Shown here: piece by piece, positions 9,080 through 18,682 of the stretch
Numbering within the stretch: position 1 is the stretch's first letter
How the letters are laid out: every line of letters begins with the position of its first letter
Assembly: GCF_003316845.1 (NCBI RefSeq)
Contig: NZ_QMIK01000004.1
Location: 434,001-498,000, forward strand
From: Cognataquiflexum aquatile
GTDB lineage: Bacteria > Bacteroidota > Bacteroidia > Cytophagales > Cyclobacteriaceae
Length of the DNA: 64,000 nucleotides
Direction of reading: 5' to 3'
Translations under genes and position numbers: made by a program
Notes under the pieces: generated by a model
Database searches by the model: none
The model's input: only the letters and a program-made list of their open reading frames with translations
Told to the model about the DNA's origin: nothing

Positions 9080-9792
9080 TCATATTTATAAAAATACTGC
9101 TTGCGCATATCCTAGGGGATTTTTTGCTTCAGCCAAAATCATGGGTTACTGAAAAGGAAGCCAAAAAATGGGCCTCTCCCAAGCTGTATCTCCACGTTTT
9201 GATCCATGGGGTCCTTATACTTTTGTTGGTATGGGATTTCAGGTATTGGGCTTTGGCGCTGACAGTGACGGTTACCCATTTCCTGATTGACCTCGCCAAA
9301 CTTTCCTTTCAAAATAAAAGCACCAAGACATCCTGGTTTATCGTAGACCAACTGCTCCATATTCTGGTTTTGGTTGGCGTATCTTTGGTTTGGTTTTATC
9401 CGGACACATCATGGTTTTGGATTTTTGAATCCGTTGGTTTTTGGACTATACTCGCAGCAGTTTGTTTCCTGAGTTTTGGTGTATCGGTGATTATGAATGT
9501 TTTGCTGGAGCCTTGGTCATTGAAAATATTTGATAAAGCAAATGATTCACTGTCCAATGCCGGAAAATACATCGGGATTTTGGAAAGACTTTTCGTGTTT
9601 GTATTCATCCTTACAGACCATTGGGAGGGAGTTGGATTTTTGATCACCGCCAAATCAGTCTTCAGGTTTGGAGACCTCAAGGAATCCAAAGACCGTAAGT
9701 TGACTGAATATATCCTGATAGGAACATTGATGAGCTTTGGCATGGCAATTTTGACGGCCTTGGCTACCTTATACATTACAAAAACCTTCTGA
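9076..9792 (+). CDS. DUF3307 domain membrane protein
   Basis: 238 aa inner-membrane protein. The N-terminal half carries the DUF3307 pattern (LLAHILGDFLLQPKSW, then THFLIDLAKL and FIVDQLLHI), with His and Asp residues spaced along the helices. Several hydrophobic helices span the whole length. The start codon lies in the ATGA overlap with satD, indicating translational coupling. The next gene starts 2 nt after its stop, giving a three-gene operon. Function is unknown; the conserved polar residues in the membrane could bind metal or be catalytic, which is inference. Confidence 0.85.
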   Translation: MIIFIKILLAHILGDFLLQPKSWVTEKEAKKWASPKLYLHVLIHGVLILLLVWDFRYWALALTVTVTHFLIDLAKLSFQNKSTKTSWFIVDQLLHILVLVGVSLVWFYPDTSWFWIFESVGFWTILAAVCFLSFGVSVIMNVLLEPWSLKIFDKANDSLSNAGKYIGILERLFVFVFILTDHWEGVGFLITAKSVFRFGDLKESKDRKLTEYILIGTLMSFGMAILTALATLYITKTF

Positions 9793-9794
9793 CT

Positions 9795-10601
9795 ATGAAC
9801 CGACGTCCCTTTCTTAAAAAATTAACTTTGGTTACCTCAGGGGTAACGGCCATGCCGTTTATGACTTTTGGGAAAATGCATTTTCCTAAAAGTAGCAAAC
9901 TCAAATTTATCGTTGCTTCAGACGGACATTATGGACAGCCCAAAACAGATTTTGAGGGATTCCATAAGCAATTGATCGAGGCGGTCAACAGCGAGAAAGA
10001 GGTGGATTTCGTGGTTTTCAATGGAGATTTGATACACGATGAACCTTCTTTGATGCCCAAAGTAAAAGCCGTCTATGACAAACTGAACGTTCCTTATTTC
10101 CCGGTCAAAGGAAATCATGATCGGATTTCAGAAAAAGATTGGGAAACGATTTGGGGAATTCCCGCTGATTTTGCATTTACATCCAAAGAGAATTATGGGA
10201 TTATTTTGGCTAATAGTTCCAATCAGGCAGGGGAATACCTTTGTGTAGATACAGAATTTTTGAAATCAAAACTGGAGGGATTCAAATCTCTTTCCCACGT
10301 ATTTATCTTTATCCATATTTCCCAAAATGACTGGACTAGGCATGGTGTTTCCTGCGGGGAGGTTTTGGAATTGATAGCGGCTTATCCCAATGTCAAAGCC
10401 ATCTTCCATGGCCATGACCACGACGTGGACGGAATCATGCTGAACAGAAAGAAACCCTATCTTTGGTCGGGACATTTTGGAGGAAGTTGGGGTTCACCAT
10501 TTCCAGGTTATAGGGTATGTGAGGTCGGGGAAGACGGAAAAGTCGTCACTTACCTCAAGGCGATGGCAGACGGGATGATTCTGAGCGGACATACGCTTTG
10601 A
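9795..10601 (+). CDS. Exported calcineurin-like metallophosphoesterase
   Basis: 268 aa. The N-terminus has a twin-arginine-like signal (NRRPFLKKL, then a hydrophobic run). Metallophosphoesterase motifs are in order: SDGHYG (residue about 40), NGDLIHD (about 75), KGNHDR (about 108) and HGHDHD (about 213), the full set of metal ligands. It probably hydrolyses a phosphomonoester or diester in the periplasm. It is the last gene of the satD operon with a 2-nt spacing; whether its substrate relates to SatD/DUF3307 cannot be read from the sequence. Confidence 0.85.
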   Translation: MNRRPFLKKLTLVTSGVTAMPFMTFGKMHFPKSSKLKFIVASDGHYGQPKTDFEGFHKQLIEAVNSEKEVDFVVFNGDLIHDEPSLMPKVKAVYDKLNVPYFPVKGNHDRISEKDWETIWGIPADFAFTSKENYGIILANSSNQAGEYLCVDTEFLKSKLEGFKSLSHVFIFIHISQNDWTRHGVSCGEVLELIAAYPNVKAIFHGHDHDVDGIMLNRKKPYLWSGHFGGSWGSPFPGYRVCEVGEDGKVVTYLKAMADGMILSGHTL

Positions 10602-10788
10602 TTTATTCCCCAAAAATCCAAAATAGGGAACATTCACCTTTGGTTTTTTCAATATTTTATTGACTTGTCTCAATTATCGCCAATATCTGAGGTGGATTTT
10701 TTTCATTTTTTCAAACCAATAATTTCCCACCCTTAACAGTAACACCGACATTGGAAAAAGAAATGTTTAACTTCCATAGGTGTTGGGA

Positions 10789-10796
10789 TACTTTCG
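10789..10796 (+). promoter_or_regulatory. Possible -7 box for the DUF5916 gene
   Basis: TACTTTCG matches TAnnTTTG with one change, 32 bp before ATG 10828. The -33 TTG element is not clear. Confidence 0.25.
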
Positions 10797-10827
10797 TACG
10801 TACTCGCTTTTATTCCCCCAAAATTCC

Positions 10828-13005
10828 ATGAAGAAAGCCATCCTGATGGTCTTTATTTGCTTCGGTGTCGTATCTGTTTCTTTTTCCCAAAAAATCAATG
10901 ATGCATACCGGCTGAATATCCGAAAAACCGTCGATCCAATTGTGATTGATGGCAAATTGGATGAGCAATCATGGACAGATGCGGAAGTGGCAACCGATTT
11001 TTTTATGATTACACCTATGGACACAAGCTTCGCTGAAGTCCGGACGGATGTCAGGATGGCCTATGACGACAAGCATCTCTATTTGATTGTGGTGAATTAC
11101 CATGCGCTCGAGGGCCCTTACATGGTAGAATCCCTCAGACGGGATTTTAGTTTTGGTAAAAATGACAACTTCCTGCTCTTTATGGACCCCTTTGATGATC
11201 AGATCAACGGGTTTTCATTTGGTGCCAATGCCGCCGGGGCACAATGGGACGGTATCATGTACGATGGCGGTAAGGTCGACCTGAGTTGGGACAATAAGTG
11301 GGAGTCAAAAGTCACAAATTATGATGACAGATGGGTTTTTGAAGCTTCTATTCCTTTCAAATCCATCCGTTACAAATCAGGAATCAAGGAATGGGGCATC
11401 AATTTCAGCCGCCTCGACCTCAAGACCACCGAAAAATCAGGTTGGGCACCTGTTCCCCGTCAGTTTCCTTCAGCATCTTTGGCCTACACGGGAATCCTTG
11501 TTTGGGACAATCCACCGCCTGCTGCCGGGCCCAATATTTCTGTGATTCCCTATGGATTGGGAGGTCTTTCCCAAAACCGAAAGGAAGGAGAGGATCCGGT
11601 TTATAGGAGTTCTTTTGGAATGGATGCCAAAATCGGACTTGGTTCTGCACTGAATCTTGACCTAACTGTCAATCCCGATTTTTCCCAAGTGGAGGTGGAC
11701 AAGCAAGTGACCAATCTGGATAGGTTCGAACTCTTTTTCCCGGAAAGGAGGCAGTTTTTTCTCGAAAATGGAGACCTTTTTGCCAACTTCGGATATGAAA
11801 CCATCCGGCCTTTTTTCTCCAGAAGAATAGGACTGAAAGCTCCTATCCAGGCAGGTGCAAGACTCAGTGGGAAATTAAACAAGGATTGGAGGATAGGGGC
11901 CATGACCATGCAGACAGGTCAAGTGGAGGAGGAAAACCTTGATGCCCAGAATTTTTCGGTCCTTACTTTACAAAGAAGAGTGCTTGCAAGGTCCAACTTG
12001 AGTGCCATTGTGGTGACACGGCAAGCCGGCATGTTTACTCCTCCATTGCCTGAAGATTCAGTTTCCACCTCCGAATATGACCGGAATGTAGGATTTGAAT
12101 TCAATTATGCCTCTTCCAATAATCTTTGGACAGGAAAGGCCTTTGTTTTGAAATCATTCAACCCATTGAAACCCGGCAACGGACTCGTCTATGCAGCCAA
12201 TCTCCGCTACACCAGCGGAAACCTTTATTGGAATTTTCAACATGAATATGTCTCTGAAAATTATACAGCAGAAGTAGGTTATGTTCCAAGAACAGGTTTT
12301 TACAAAGTAAATCCATTGGTCGGATACCTGTTTTTTCCGGAAAGTAAAAAAATCCTCAGCCATGGTCCTGAATTCAGTACCAAATCATTTTTTGATACCA
12401 AAATGAACCAGACCGACAATGAAACCTATGTTTCATACAAAGTGAGGTTCAGAACTCAAAGTGTCTTTACCACTTGGTTTGCACATGATTATATCAAGCT
12501 TCTCAAGCCTTTTGATCCGACCAATTCATCAGGTGCCACATTGGCCGCAGGGACCGAACACCGTTGGTTTTCTTGGGGGACTGAATTCACTTCCAAGCCC
12601 CAAAGTATATTTACCTATGCCTTAGCCACGAGGGTAGGAGGGTACTATGCTGAGGGAAACAGGTACAACATCAGTGGAGAATTGGGATACAGATTCCAGC
12701 CTTATTTCAGTCTGACGATGAATGCCAATTACAACGAAATCCATCTCATAGAACCATGGGGAATCACTTCTTTTTGGCTGGTGGGCCCGAGATTTGACCT
12801 GACACTTACAAACAAGTTTTTCATCACGGCCTTTGTTCAATACAATGAACAGGTGGACAACATCAACCTGAACACAAGGGTCCAATGGAGGTTCAAACCA
12901 GCCTCGGATATATTTCTCGTATTTACCGATAATTACCTTCCTGCGCCGTTCTTCGCCAAAGACAGATCGGTTGTCCTGAAATTTACCTATTGGTGGAATA
13001 TTTAA
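10828..13005 (+). CDS. DUF5916 outer-membrane protein with CBM9-like domain
   Basis: 725 aa from ATG 10828, where a signal peptide begins (MKKAILMVFICFGVVSVSFS); the TTG 48 bp upstream is rejected. Residues about 30-210 resemble the carbohydrate-binding family 9 fold (DPIVIDGKLDEQSW, DDKHLYLIV, WVFEASIPFKSIRY). The rest is the DUF5916 region, rich in alternating aromatic strands and ending in FTYWWNI, as expected of an outer-membrane beta-barrel with a C-terminal aromatic. ERRQFFLENGDLF is typical of the family. Function is unknown; many copies occur per Bacteroidota genome. Confidence 0.88.
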   Translation: MKKAILMVFICFGVVSVSFSQKINDAYRLNIRKTVDPIVIDGKLDEQSWTDAEVATDFFMITPMDTSFAEVRTDVRMAYDDKHLYLIVVNYHALEGPYMVESLRRDFSFGKNDNFLLFMDPFDDQINGFSFGANAAGAQWDGIMYDGGKVDLSWDNKWESKVTNYDDRWVFEASIPFKSIRYKSGIKEWGINFSRLDLKTTEKSGWAPVPRQFPSASLAYTGILVWDNPPPAAGPNISVIPYGLGGLSQNRKEGEDPVYRSSFGMDAKIGLGSALNLDLTVNPDFSQVEVDKQVTNLDRFELFFPERRQFFLENGDLFANFGYETIRPFFSRRIGLKAPIQAGARLSGKLNKDWRIGAMTMQTGQVEEENLDAQNFSVLTLQRRVLARSNLSAIVVTRQAGMFTPPLPEDSVSTSEYDRNVGFEFNYASSNNLWTGKAFVLKSFNPLKPGNGLVYAANLRYTSGNLYWNFQHEYVSENYTAEVGYVPRTGFYKVNPLVGYLFFPESKKILSHGPEFSTKSFFDTKMNQTDNETYVSYKVRFRTQSVFTTWFAHDYIKLLKPFDPTNSSGATLAAGTEHRWFSWGTEFTSKPQSIFTYALATRVGGYYAEGNRYNISGELGYRFQPYFSLTMNANYNEIHLIEPWGITSFWLVGPRFDLTLTNKFFITAFVQYNEQVDNINLNTRVQWRFKPASDIFLVFTDNYLPAPFFAKDRSVVLKFTYWWNI

Positions 13006-13043
13006 TTAAATTTGCATCGCCCAACTAAAATCAAGCTTTCCGA

Positions 13044-13325
13044 ATGCTACAGAAGGTCTTCAAATCAGTAATCCTTGCATGGCTAATTCTAATGATTTTT
13101 TGTCTGTTTGGAGCAATTCCGGACCATGGTCCGGATTACCAGATAATCTTACCTTTGGTCATGATTCCTTTTGCAGGCGGACTTTCGGGTTTTGTCTCCC
13201 ACCTTTTGGACAGGTCCAAATCAAATCTTAACCTACAGCCCAATTTTCTAAAAATCCTAAAAGTATTGGTTTTTGTGGTTTTGGTAGGGATTTCCTTTGT
13301 TTTGGGATTAAACCGTCCTTATTGA
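13044..13325 (+). CDS. Small hypothetical membrane protein
   Basis: 93 aa with three predicted hydrophobic segments (about residues 6-24, 33-53 and 69-88). A short cytoplasm-like basic stretch (LLDRSKSNLNLQP) lies between the second and third. No family recognised. It starts 38 bp after the DUF5916 stop and may be read on the same transcript. Confidence 0.6.
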   Translation: MLQKVFKSVILAWLILMIFCLFGAIPDHGPDYQIILPLVMIPFAGGLSGFVSHLLDRSKSNLNLQPNFLKILKVLVFVVLVGISFVLGLNRPY

Positions 13326-13486
13326 GTATTTGATTCAATGTCAATTTTCGGTTATACTATTTCCCGGTTATGCTGCTTCTTTCTTACTTCCCGATTATCA
13401 GTCAGGAACTCTTGAAATACCAACTTAGATTTTTGTGGTAAAGTGCTTGAGGCTTATTATATTTAAAGCAAAACCTGACACCGACC

Positions 13487-15328
13487 TTGCCCAAACTCGA
13501 ACGACTTAAACTATTTATCCGAAATTCCAGGAGGATACTTACCCCCGAGCGTTTTGCACTCGCTTCAGTCTGGGTACAGCTTATTGCCATTTTCCTTACA
13601 AGTGCCTTCATTATCATAGCCCTTTCTCCCTTTTTAGGAAGCCTCCAGCTGAGCTATAAAATTTTTGCAGACCCGGCTTATTTTTATGAAACTACCGGTC
13701 CTATACAAATGGTAGCAGGGCTGATCCAGGTATTGTTGGGAATGATTTTATTTTCATTCATCATTTCCGTTTTGTCCGCTGCCTTGATCAAATTGATTGA
13801 TAATATCAAGAGTGGATCATTGCCCTTTAAAGGTACTGGGCATACTATATTTATAAACTATAATATAAAATTGCCATTGATCCTGGATCAGTTTAATCTG
13901 AGAGCCAAGGACAAAGGAACCATGGAAAATGTGGTCCTCCTCTTTTCTGATAACGATGTGGTAAATTCTTTCCGGTCCCTTTTGGATAAAGAAAGATGGA
14001 ACAACCTGGATATTTTTATTAGGCAGGGTGATGTATTGGCTTTCAAAACATATGATAGGCTGTCGATTTCAAATGCTACCGGAATTGTAATCCTTCTACC
14101 TGACAAGGAAGACGATCCCTTTGCTGCTGATAATTTCAACTTGAAAATACTTACTACCCTGACAAATAACCATGCGTTTTTTCAGCATTTGTCCGACAGG
14201 CAGGGTTCAAGACATCCAGTAAAGTGCTCTATTGAATTGTCCAACAATAAGGATAGCAGAGATATCGCATTAGAACTTACCTCTCTTGGCGCGGGAGCCC
14301 TGTTTGCGGTTATCACACCTGGTGATGTTATTGGCAGTATTCTGGCAAGGGCAAAAGTCGATGTGGTCTACTATAAAGCTTTCTTCGAAATTTTGTCTTT
14401 TGATGGGTCTACCATCCATTTTATTGACCCAAAGAGATTTTTGGATAAAGGTGACTTGGGTGGTGTTTTATTCGAGCAATTGCTGTTCAGTTTTGAAGGA
14501 GGGACCTTATTGGGCTTTTCCGGGATCAATAAGGACGGTGGTTTTGAGATGAGTCTCTGCCCTTTTGGTAAATCGCTCAAATCTACTGATTGGTTGCTTT
14601 TTCTTACCAAAAACATCAAAGATCTCCATTACAAGCCAATTTCCTCTCCGCTTAATTTTGTCAAAAATGACGCGATCATCCCTCCAAAAGAAGCGGCAAG
14701 TAAAAAAATATGTGTGGTAGGCAATGAATGGCCTTTGGGAAATATTGATGATTTTATGGATGTGTCTAGTTTGGCCTCCCTTAAGGAATCACATTTTGTG
14801 TTTGAGGAACCTTCAAAATATTTTTCCCCGACATTTCTCAAAAGTCTCCATGAAGTGGATTATGATAATATCATTATTAACCTGGATGACGAACAGGGTT
14901 TTAGGTTAACGATGTTGTTGGTTTCCAAAAACCGAAATGACAGTCAGTTCATGACCAAGATTGTCACCATTTTAGGCGATCCTGTTACCGAACAATTGCT
15001 CCACACAAATGTTTTGAAAAGTAACACAGTTCTTTCCCATAAACTTGCAGCTAGGTATATCGCCCAGATTTCCTTTCAAAAAAACCTCGATAGGTTATTC
15101 ACAGAGCTTGCCTTTGCAGAAGGAGTTGAGTTCAACCTTCTTGAAGTGGGGAACCACATTCCTGCTGATTTTCTTGGGGATTTGAATGAGCTCAAAATGA
15201 TGTTGGCTGCCCATAAAATGATCTACATCGGGACGGTTGACAAAGAGAAAAACGTGTATTTAGAGGCGACGACTTTTTCCGAAACCCAACAGATTTTGGT
15301 TTTAAGTTTTGGGGAAATCGGGAAATGA
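13487..15328 (+). CDS. CASTOR/POLLUX-like ion channel protein
   Basis: 613 aa starting at TTG 13487. No in-frame ATG exists before the first membrane segment and an in-frame stop lies at 13448. Two hydrophobic helices (about residues 29-51 and 74-102) flank a short loop that may hold a pore. The soluble part resembles plant CASTOR/POLLUX/DMI1 regulatory domains: GTGHTIFINYNIKLPLILDQF, then a block ARAKVDVVYYKAFFEILSF continuing through DLGGVLFEQLLFSF to STDWLLFLTKN. By homology it would conduct cations across the inner membrane under control of the cytosolic domain. The similarity is by eye, so the channel role is tentative. Confidence 0.7.
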   Translation: MPKLERLKLFIRNSRRILTPERFALASVWVQLIAIFLTSAFIIIALSPFLGSLQLSYKIFADPAYFYETTGPIQMVAGLIQVLLGMILFSFIISVLSAALIKLIDNIKSGSLPFKGTGHTIFINYNIKLPLILDQFNLRAKDKGTMENVVLLFSDNDVVNSFRSLLDKERWNNLDIFIRQGDVLAFKTYDRLSISNATGIVILLPDKEDDPFAADNFNLKILTTLTNNHAFFQHLSDRQGSRHPVKCSIELSNNKDSRDIALELTSLGAGALFAVITPGDVIGSILARAKVDVVYYKAFFEILSFDGSTIHFIDPKRFLDKGDLGGVLFEQLLFSFEGGTLLGFSGINKDGGFEMSLCPFGKSLKSTDWLLFLTKNIKDLHYKPISSPLNFVKNDAIIPPKEAASKKICVVGNEWPLGNIDDFMDVSSLASLKESHFVFEEPSKYFSPTFLKSLHEVDYDNIIINLDDEQGFRLTMLLVSKNRNDSQFMTKIVTILGDPVTEQLLHTNVLKSNTVLSHKLAARYIAQISFQKNLDRLFTELAFAEGVEFNLLEVGNHIPADFLGDLNELKMMLAAHKMIYIGTVDKEKNVYLEATTFSETQQILVLSFGEIGK

Positions 15329-15450
15329 CGGCGTTTATTGAAGATGAATTCACTTTTTCTGCAAACCGTACTTTGGACAATTACCAAACATTCAAACGCA
15401 TATTGTTTTCCCAAATTTGCCTCCAAGCCAATAAACCATAACTTTGCCTT

Positions 15451-15708
15451 ATGGAAAACGAAGACAATCTCAATGCTCCCGATAAACAAATCAATAATCC
15501 ACTTCATGGTGTGCGACTCGCCGATATCCTGGATTATCTGGTAAAAAAACATGGTTGGGAATACCTTGGCGACAGGTTCAGTTTCAGGTGTTTTACACAT
15601 GACCCATCTGTCAATTCAAGCCTTAAATTTTTGCGAAAGACAGATTGGGCAAGAAAAAAAGTTGAAGATTTTTATGTCAAATCCATAGAAAGAGAAAGGC
15701 GCGGATAG
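15451..15708 (+). CDS. VF530 family DNA-binding protein (DUF2132)
   Basis: 85 aa. The core NNPLHGVRLADILDYLV, then HGWEYLGDRFSFRCF and SLKFLRKTDWARKKVEDFY, is the diagnostic VF530 pattern known from a Vibrio fischeri structure with a DNA-binding fold. The length is normal with a short N-terminal extension. It lies about 120 bp downstream of the channel gene on the same strand. The cellular role is unknown. Confidence 0.9.
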   Translation: MENEDNLNAPDKQINNPLHGVRLADILDYLVKKHGWEYLGDRFSFRCFTHDPSVNSSLKFLRKTDWARKKVEDFYVKSIERERRG

Positions 15709-16058
15709 ACCGGAAGAATATTTCGGTAACAAGTGCTGGATTCATAAGTCTATTTATCGGAGTGTTAAAAAAAAAAAGTAAATATTTTTTTGGCTCGGAA
15801 GAAAAAAAATCAACTTCTATTTAGCGATAAAATACATATTCTTCGGACTGATTTACAATAATTGGTTGATGTAAAAAAAGTAGAGTCAAGCCATCGATTT
15901 TCAAGTCTATTAGACAGGAAATCAGGTCACTGCAGGAGTTTGTATTTAGATTTTTTTGTTCCATATTAGATTCGAAATAGAGACTTGATCACCCAATGAA
16001 CAATGGTTTCTTTTCAGTTTTGTAATTGAAATATTGTTTAATCCCCACCCAATTTGTT
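15709..16058. other. Intergenic stretch, nothing clear
   Basis: 350 bp of AT-rich sequence with A and T runs. I see no credible frame, RNA or repeat. The promoter of the 16059 gene should lie in its right part. Confidence 0.5.
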
Positions 16059-16271
16059 ATGAAAAACAGAACAAAATTTATTAAAGCGAATTTGTATGCA
16101 CTTTTTGCTGTGCTCTCCATCCTGACATTTTATGATTTGGCAGGAATCGAAATCGGTAATTCTGTATCCGCCATTCTTCCAAACGCATTTTTGTTGTTTG
16201 CTCCGCAACTCGGTTTTGTTTGGTATTATTGGAGGTCTTACAGCTTGAAAAGCAGGAAGGTATCAGTCTGA
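16059..16271 (+). CDS. Small hypothetical membrane protein
   Basis: 70 aa from ATG 16059; the longer TTG-started frame adds 11 residues with no support. Two hydrophobic segments (about residues 10-28 and 40-58), then YWRSYSLKSRKVSV, a basic tail likely facing the cytoplasm. No family recognised. It stands alone. Confidence 0.5.
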   Translation: MKNRTKFIKANLYALFAVLSILTFYDLAGIEIGNSVSAILPNAFLLFAPQLGFVWYYWRSYSLKSRKVSV

Positions 16272-16406
16272 TTTGGCTTTCTTGAAATTGAAAAAATTAA
16301 ATAAGCGTAGATTGTAGTAATAGTACAGGTTTTTGGTTTTTTGGTAATGATCCTATAAGGTTCATTTATTTTTGAGTTAAAGGTTAAATGGTCAGCATTC
16401 TGGTCT

Positions 16407-16451
16407 GGGGATTTTTGAAGGATTGAACTTCAGGAATCCCCGGTTTTTTTT
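16407..16451 (+). terminator. Rho-independent terminator
   Basis: GGGGATT and AATCCCC arms with an inner TGAAG/CTTCA pair form a long hairpin, followed by GG and eight T. It probably ends the transcript of the 16059 gene. Confidence 0.65.
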
Positions 16452-16531
16452 AGCTATATCTACTTATTCCTGTTATTAGAATACCCTCAGGATTTTGCCG
16501 AAGGTTTCGCTTTTGATACTAGATAAAAATG

Positions 16532-16562
16532 AATAAGGCAGGTCTATAAGGCCTGCCTTATT
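16532..16562. terminator. Symmetric hairpin, probable bidirectional terminator
   Basis: Perfect 11-bp arms AATAAGGCAGG and CCTGCCTTATT around a 9-nt loop, about 215 bp past the M81 stop. The T tract is short on both sides, so efficiency is uncertain. Confidence 0.55.
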
Positions 16563-16778
16563 TAGGAAAATAGCTCTAACAAATCTTCATTTGGTCAGTG
16601 TTAGAAACAGGAAACCAAGAACAATTCATTGGTAATTTGCTGATTTAATCCATGTCAGAAGCCATTTTGTAACTTATTGTAAATAATCTGAATTCAAATT
16701 TTTTCCTTTACCAAAAAGCCTTGAAGTTACCCTGTTTGCATTTGAAAGTCTGTCAGATCCTGATTTTAAATCTTAACG

Positions 16779-18347
16779 TTAATTTTCGTGGGACAAGGGA
16801 ATCAGTTTAGGGCTGAGGTCAGGATCTGGCATCTCCCTGTCAAAAGGGAACATCGGCCTATTGATCCGCTTAAATTCCATCCTTTCCAAATCCTGGTCCA
16901 CACCTCCCGGAGTAAGTGCCATGATCCAATCTCCCCTCATGTCATAAAGTTCGGGTACCAAATAGCCAATTTTCACTACCACCACATCAGTTTGCCTTGG
17001 GTCCAAACCAAGTCTGGTAAAGTCTGATTCCAAATGATAGGGCTTTCTCTTTTTGGTCACTATCACAGAGACACTCCCGACTTTGACGACCACTTCAGAT
17101 ACGGCATGCTGATCACCATGGACAATCGAAGTCACTTTGCCGGAAAGAAAAACCGGTGGGGAAAAACGGGCATCCACCTTGGCACCGGCATATCCTTCTA
17201 CCATGCCACCAACCCCGGCAGTTACTGCTTTTTCTATAAACTCCGGTCCGGGAATGGAGGCATAGATGAGAGAAGGTCCATCCTCGGATTTGAATTCAGG
17301 CCGCATCAAGATTTCATTCAAGGTCCAAGTGACATCACCGGCACCTCCTGCTGTGGGATTATCTCCCATATCGCTGATGATGTAGGGTCGTTTATCGCTG
17401 CTTACCGCTTTATCAAGGCTTTCTTCCAAAGAAGCTGTCGGGGCAATAAAATCAAACTTATGCCTGACATCCCAAAAGCTCTTGGCAAGATCGCCTGCTG
17501 TTTTCTTCACCAATTCCCCATCATCACCTGTCACCATGACATAAGCTTGATTCCTCGGTTCATCTGCCCAAGCATAGCCAATCCAAATTCCCGCATCTGT
17601 GACGCCTTCCTGATCTGCCGCTGGGGCTACTTTAGCGTATAGACTCTTGGCAGGGTCAATCCTCGTACTCGTTTTTTCACCCGGCAACAAAATCGGTACA
17701 GCCACCCAAGCCTTGTAGGCAGGTTTTCCCAATCCTTTTTCTAAGCGCTCCAGAAGATTATCCACAGTCCTTTTTTTGGATTCCATGGCATCCTCATGCG
17801 GTGCCAATCGGTAGCAGGTAATCAGATCTGTATGCTTTGCCAACCTTGGTGAGACGCTTCCATGAAGGTCCATAGATGTAGAAATCACCGTTTCGGTGCC
17901 GATTACTTCCCTGATCCTCATGATGAGATCGCCTTCAGGATCGTCCAATCCGACTACGCTCATGGCGCCGTGGATATCAAAAAAAAGTCCGTCATAAGGT
18001 GCATTTTTCCGCAAGGAATCCAACATCTCGGTGACCAGGGATTCATATGTTTCGCGAGTAACCGCTCCTCCCGGTAAAGCCCTCGCATAAAGTGCCGGTA
18101 GCCAAACAGCACGCTTGCGGTTGGCGGAATCAGGGGAGAAAAATGGGTACAAATTGAAAACCTCCTCGCCACGACTGACTTTGAAAGCGTCGATTTCACT
18201 GACAGCCGGTGAAAATGTACTTGACTCAATGGCGATTCCGGCAATGCCAATCCGAGGCAAATCATCAGGAGTGGATTTTTGGCTGCATCCAATCACGAGG
18301 ATAAAGAGGAATATGAAAATTGGGAGACTTGACTTTATTTTGTTCAT
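16779..18347 (-). CDS. M81 family metallopeptidase (microcystinase C/MlrC-like) lipoprotein
   Basis: 522 aa with a lipoprotein signal (FILVIGC, Cys21). The M81/DUF1485 domain runs from about residue 32 (RIGIAGIAIESSTFSP) through FFDIHGAMSV, STSMDLHGSVS and YRLAPHEDAMESKKRT, the conserved Asp/His positions expected to bind zinc. The MlrC C-terminal domain follows (DMGDNPTAGGAGDVTW). MlrC cleaves linear peptides after microcystin ring opening; most relatives have other, unknown amide substrates. Its membrane-anchored periplasmic location is inferred from the signal. It stands alone with a divergent neighbour. Confidence 0.88.
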   Translation of the reverse strand: MNKIKSSLPIFIFLFILVIGCSQKSTPDDLPRIGIAGIAIESSTFSPAVSEIDAFKVSRGEEVFNLYPFFSPDSANRKRAVWLPALYARALPGGAVTRETYESLVTEMLDSLRKNAPYDGLFFDIHGAMSVVGLDDPEGDLIMRIREVIGTETVISTSMDLHGSVSPRLAKHTDLITCYRLAPHEDAMESKKRTVDNLLERLEKGLGKPAYKAWVAVPILLPGEKTSTRIDPAKSLYAKVAPAADQEGVTDAGIWIGYAWADEPRNQAYVMVTGDDGELVKKTAGDLAKSFWDVRHKFDFIAPTASLEESLDKAVSSDKRPYIISDMGDNPTAGGAGDVTWTLNEILMRPEFKSEDGPSLIYASIPGPEFIEKAVTAGVGGMVEGYAGAKVDARFSPPVFLSGKVTSIVHGDQHAVSEVVVKVGSVSVIVTKKRKPYHLESDFTRLGLDPRQTDVVVVKIGYLVPELYDMRGDWIMALTPGGVDQDLERMEFKRINRPMFPFDREMPDPDLSPKLIPLSHEN

Positions 18348-18476
18348 GGTGGAAAAGGAAGGTTTGCGTTGTATGGAATTACTATAATACTAAAAAATAT
18401 CACAAGAGAAGGGACCGCTGCTACAAATTTGGGATTATGAAAAATTCAATAGGATCAAACACCTTTTTATTTAGTA

Positions 18477-18596
18477 GAGTTTGTAATTCAAATTGCCGAG
18501 GATTATCTTTCGATTAGGGGGATTGGTTAGAAAGCCCAATTGCATCCCGACATTTGTCGTGGATGGGAAAGATAATAGGGAGGAATTACAAATCTC
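18477..18596. repeat. 120-bp inverted-repeat element (MITE-like)
   Basis: Left arm GAGTTTGTAATTC (18477) and GATTATCTTTC (18501) pair with right arm GAAAGATAAT (18567) and GAATTACAAATCTC (18583). Inside lies a second imperfect hairpin with CATCC/GGATG and GAC/GTC arms at about 18543-18565. It fills the divergent spacer between the M81 and DUF4265 genes and holds no gene. Confidence 0.7.
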
Positions 18597-18682
18597 ACCA
18601 AGTAGTAGCATCAATCGTTTGAATATGCCTGGAAGGGAGAGAAATAAATTAACATGATTATAATTCAAAAAACATTTATTGC

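Larger units (their letters stand above)
16272..16778. other. Intergenic stretch with two terminators
   Basis: 507 bp between a plus-strand and a minus-strand gene end. Apart from the two hairpins listed separately, no coding frame or repeat is seen. Confidence 0.5.

Noticed and set aside
17034-17642. 202-aa plus-strand frame
   Set aside because: Antisense shadow of the M81 gene, which has clear family motifs.
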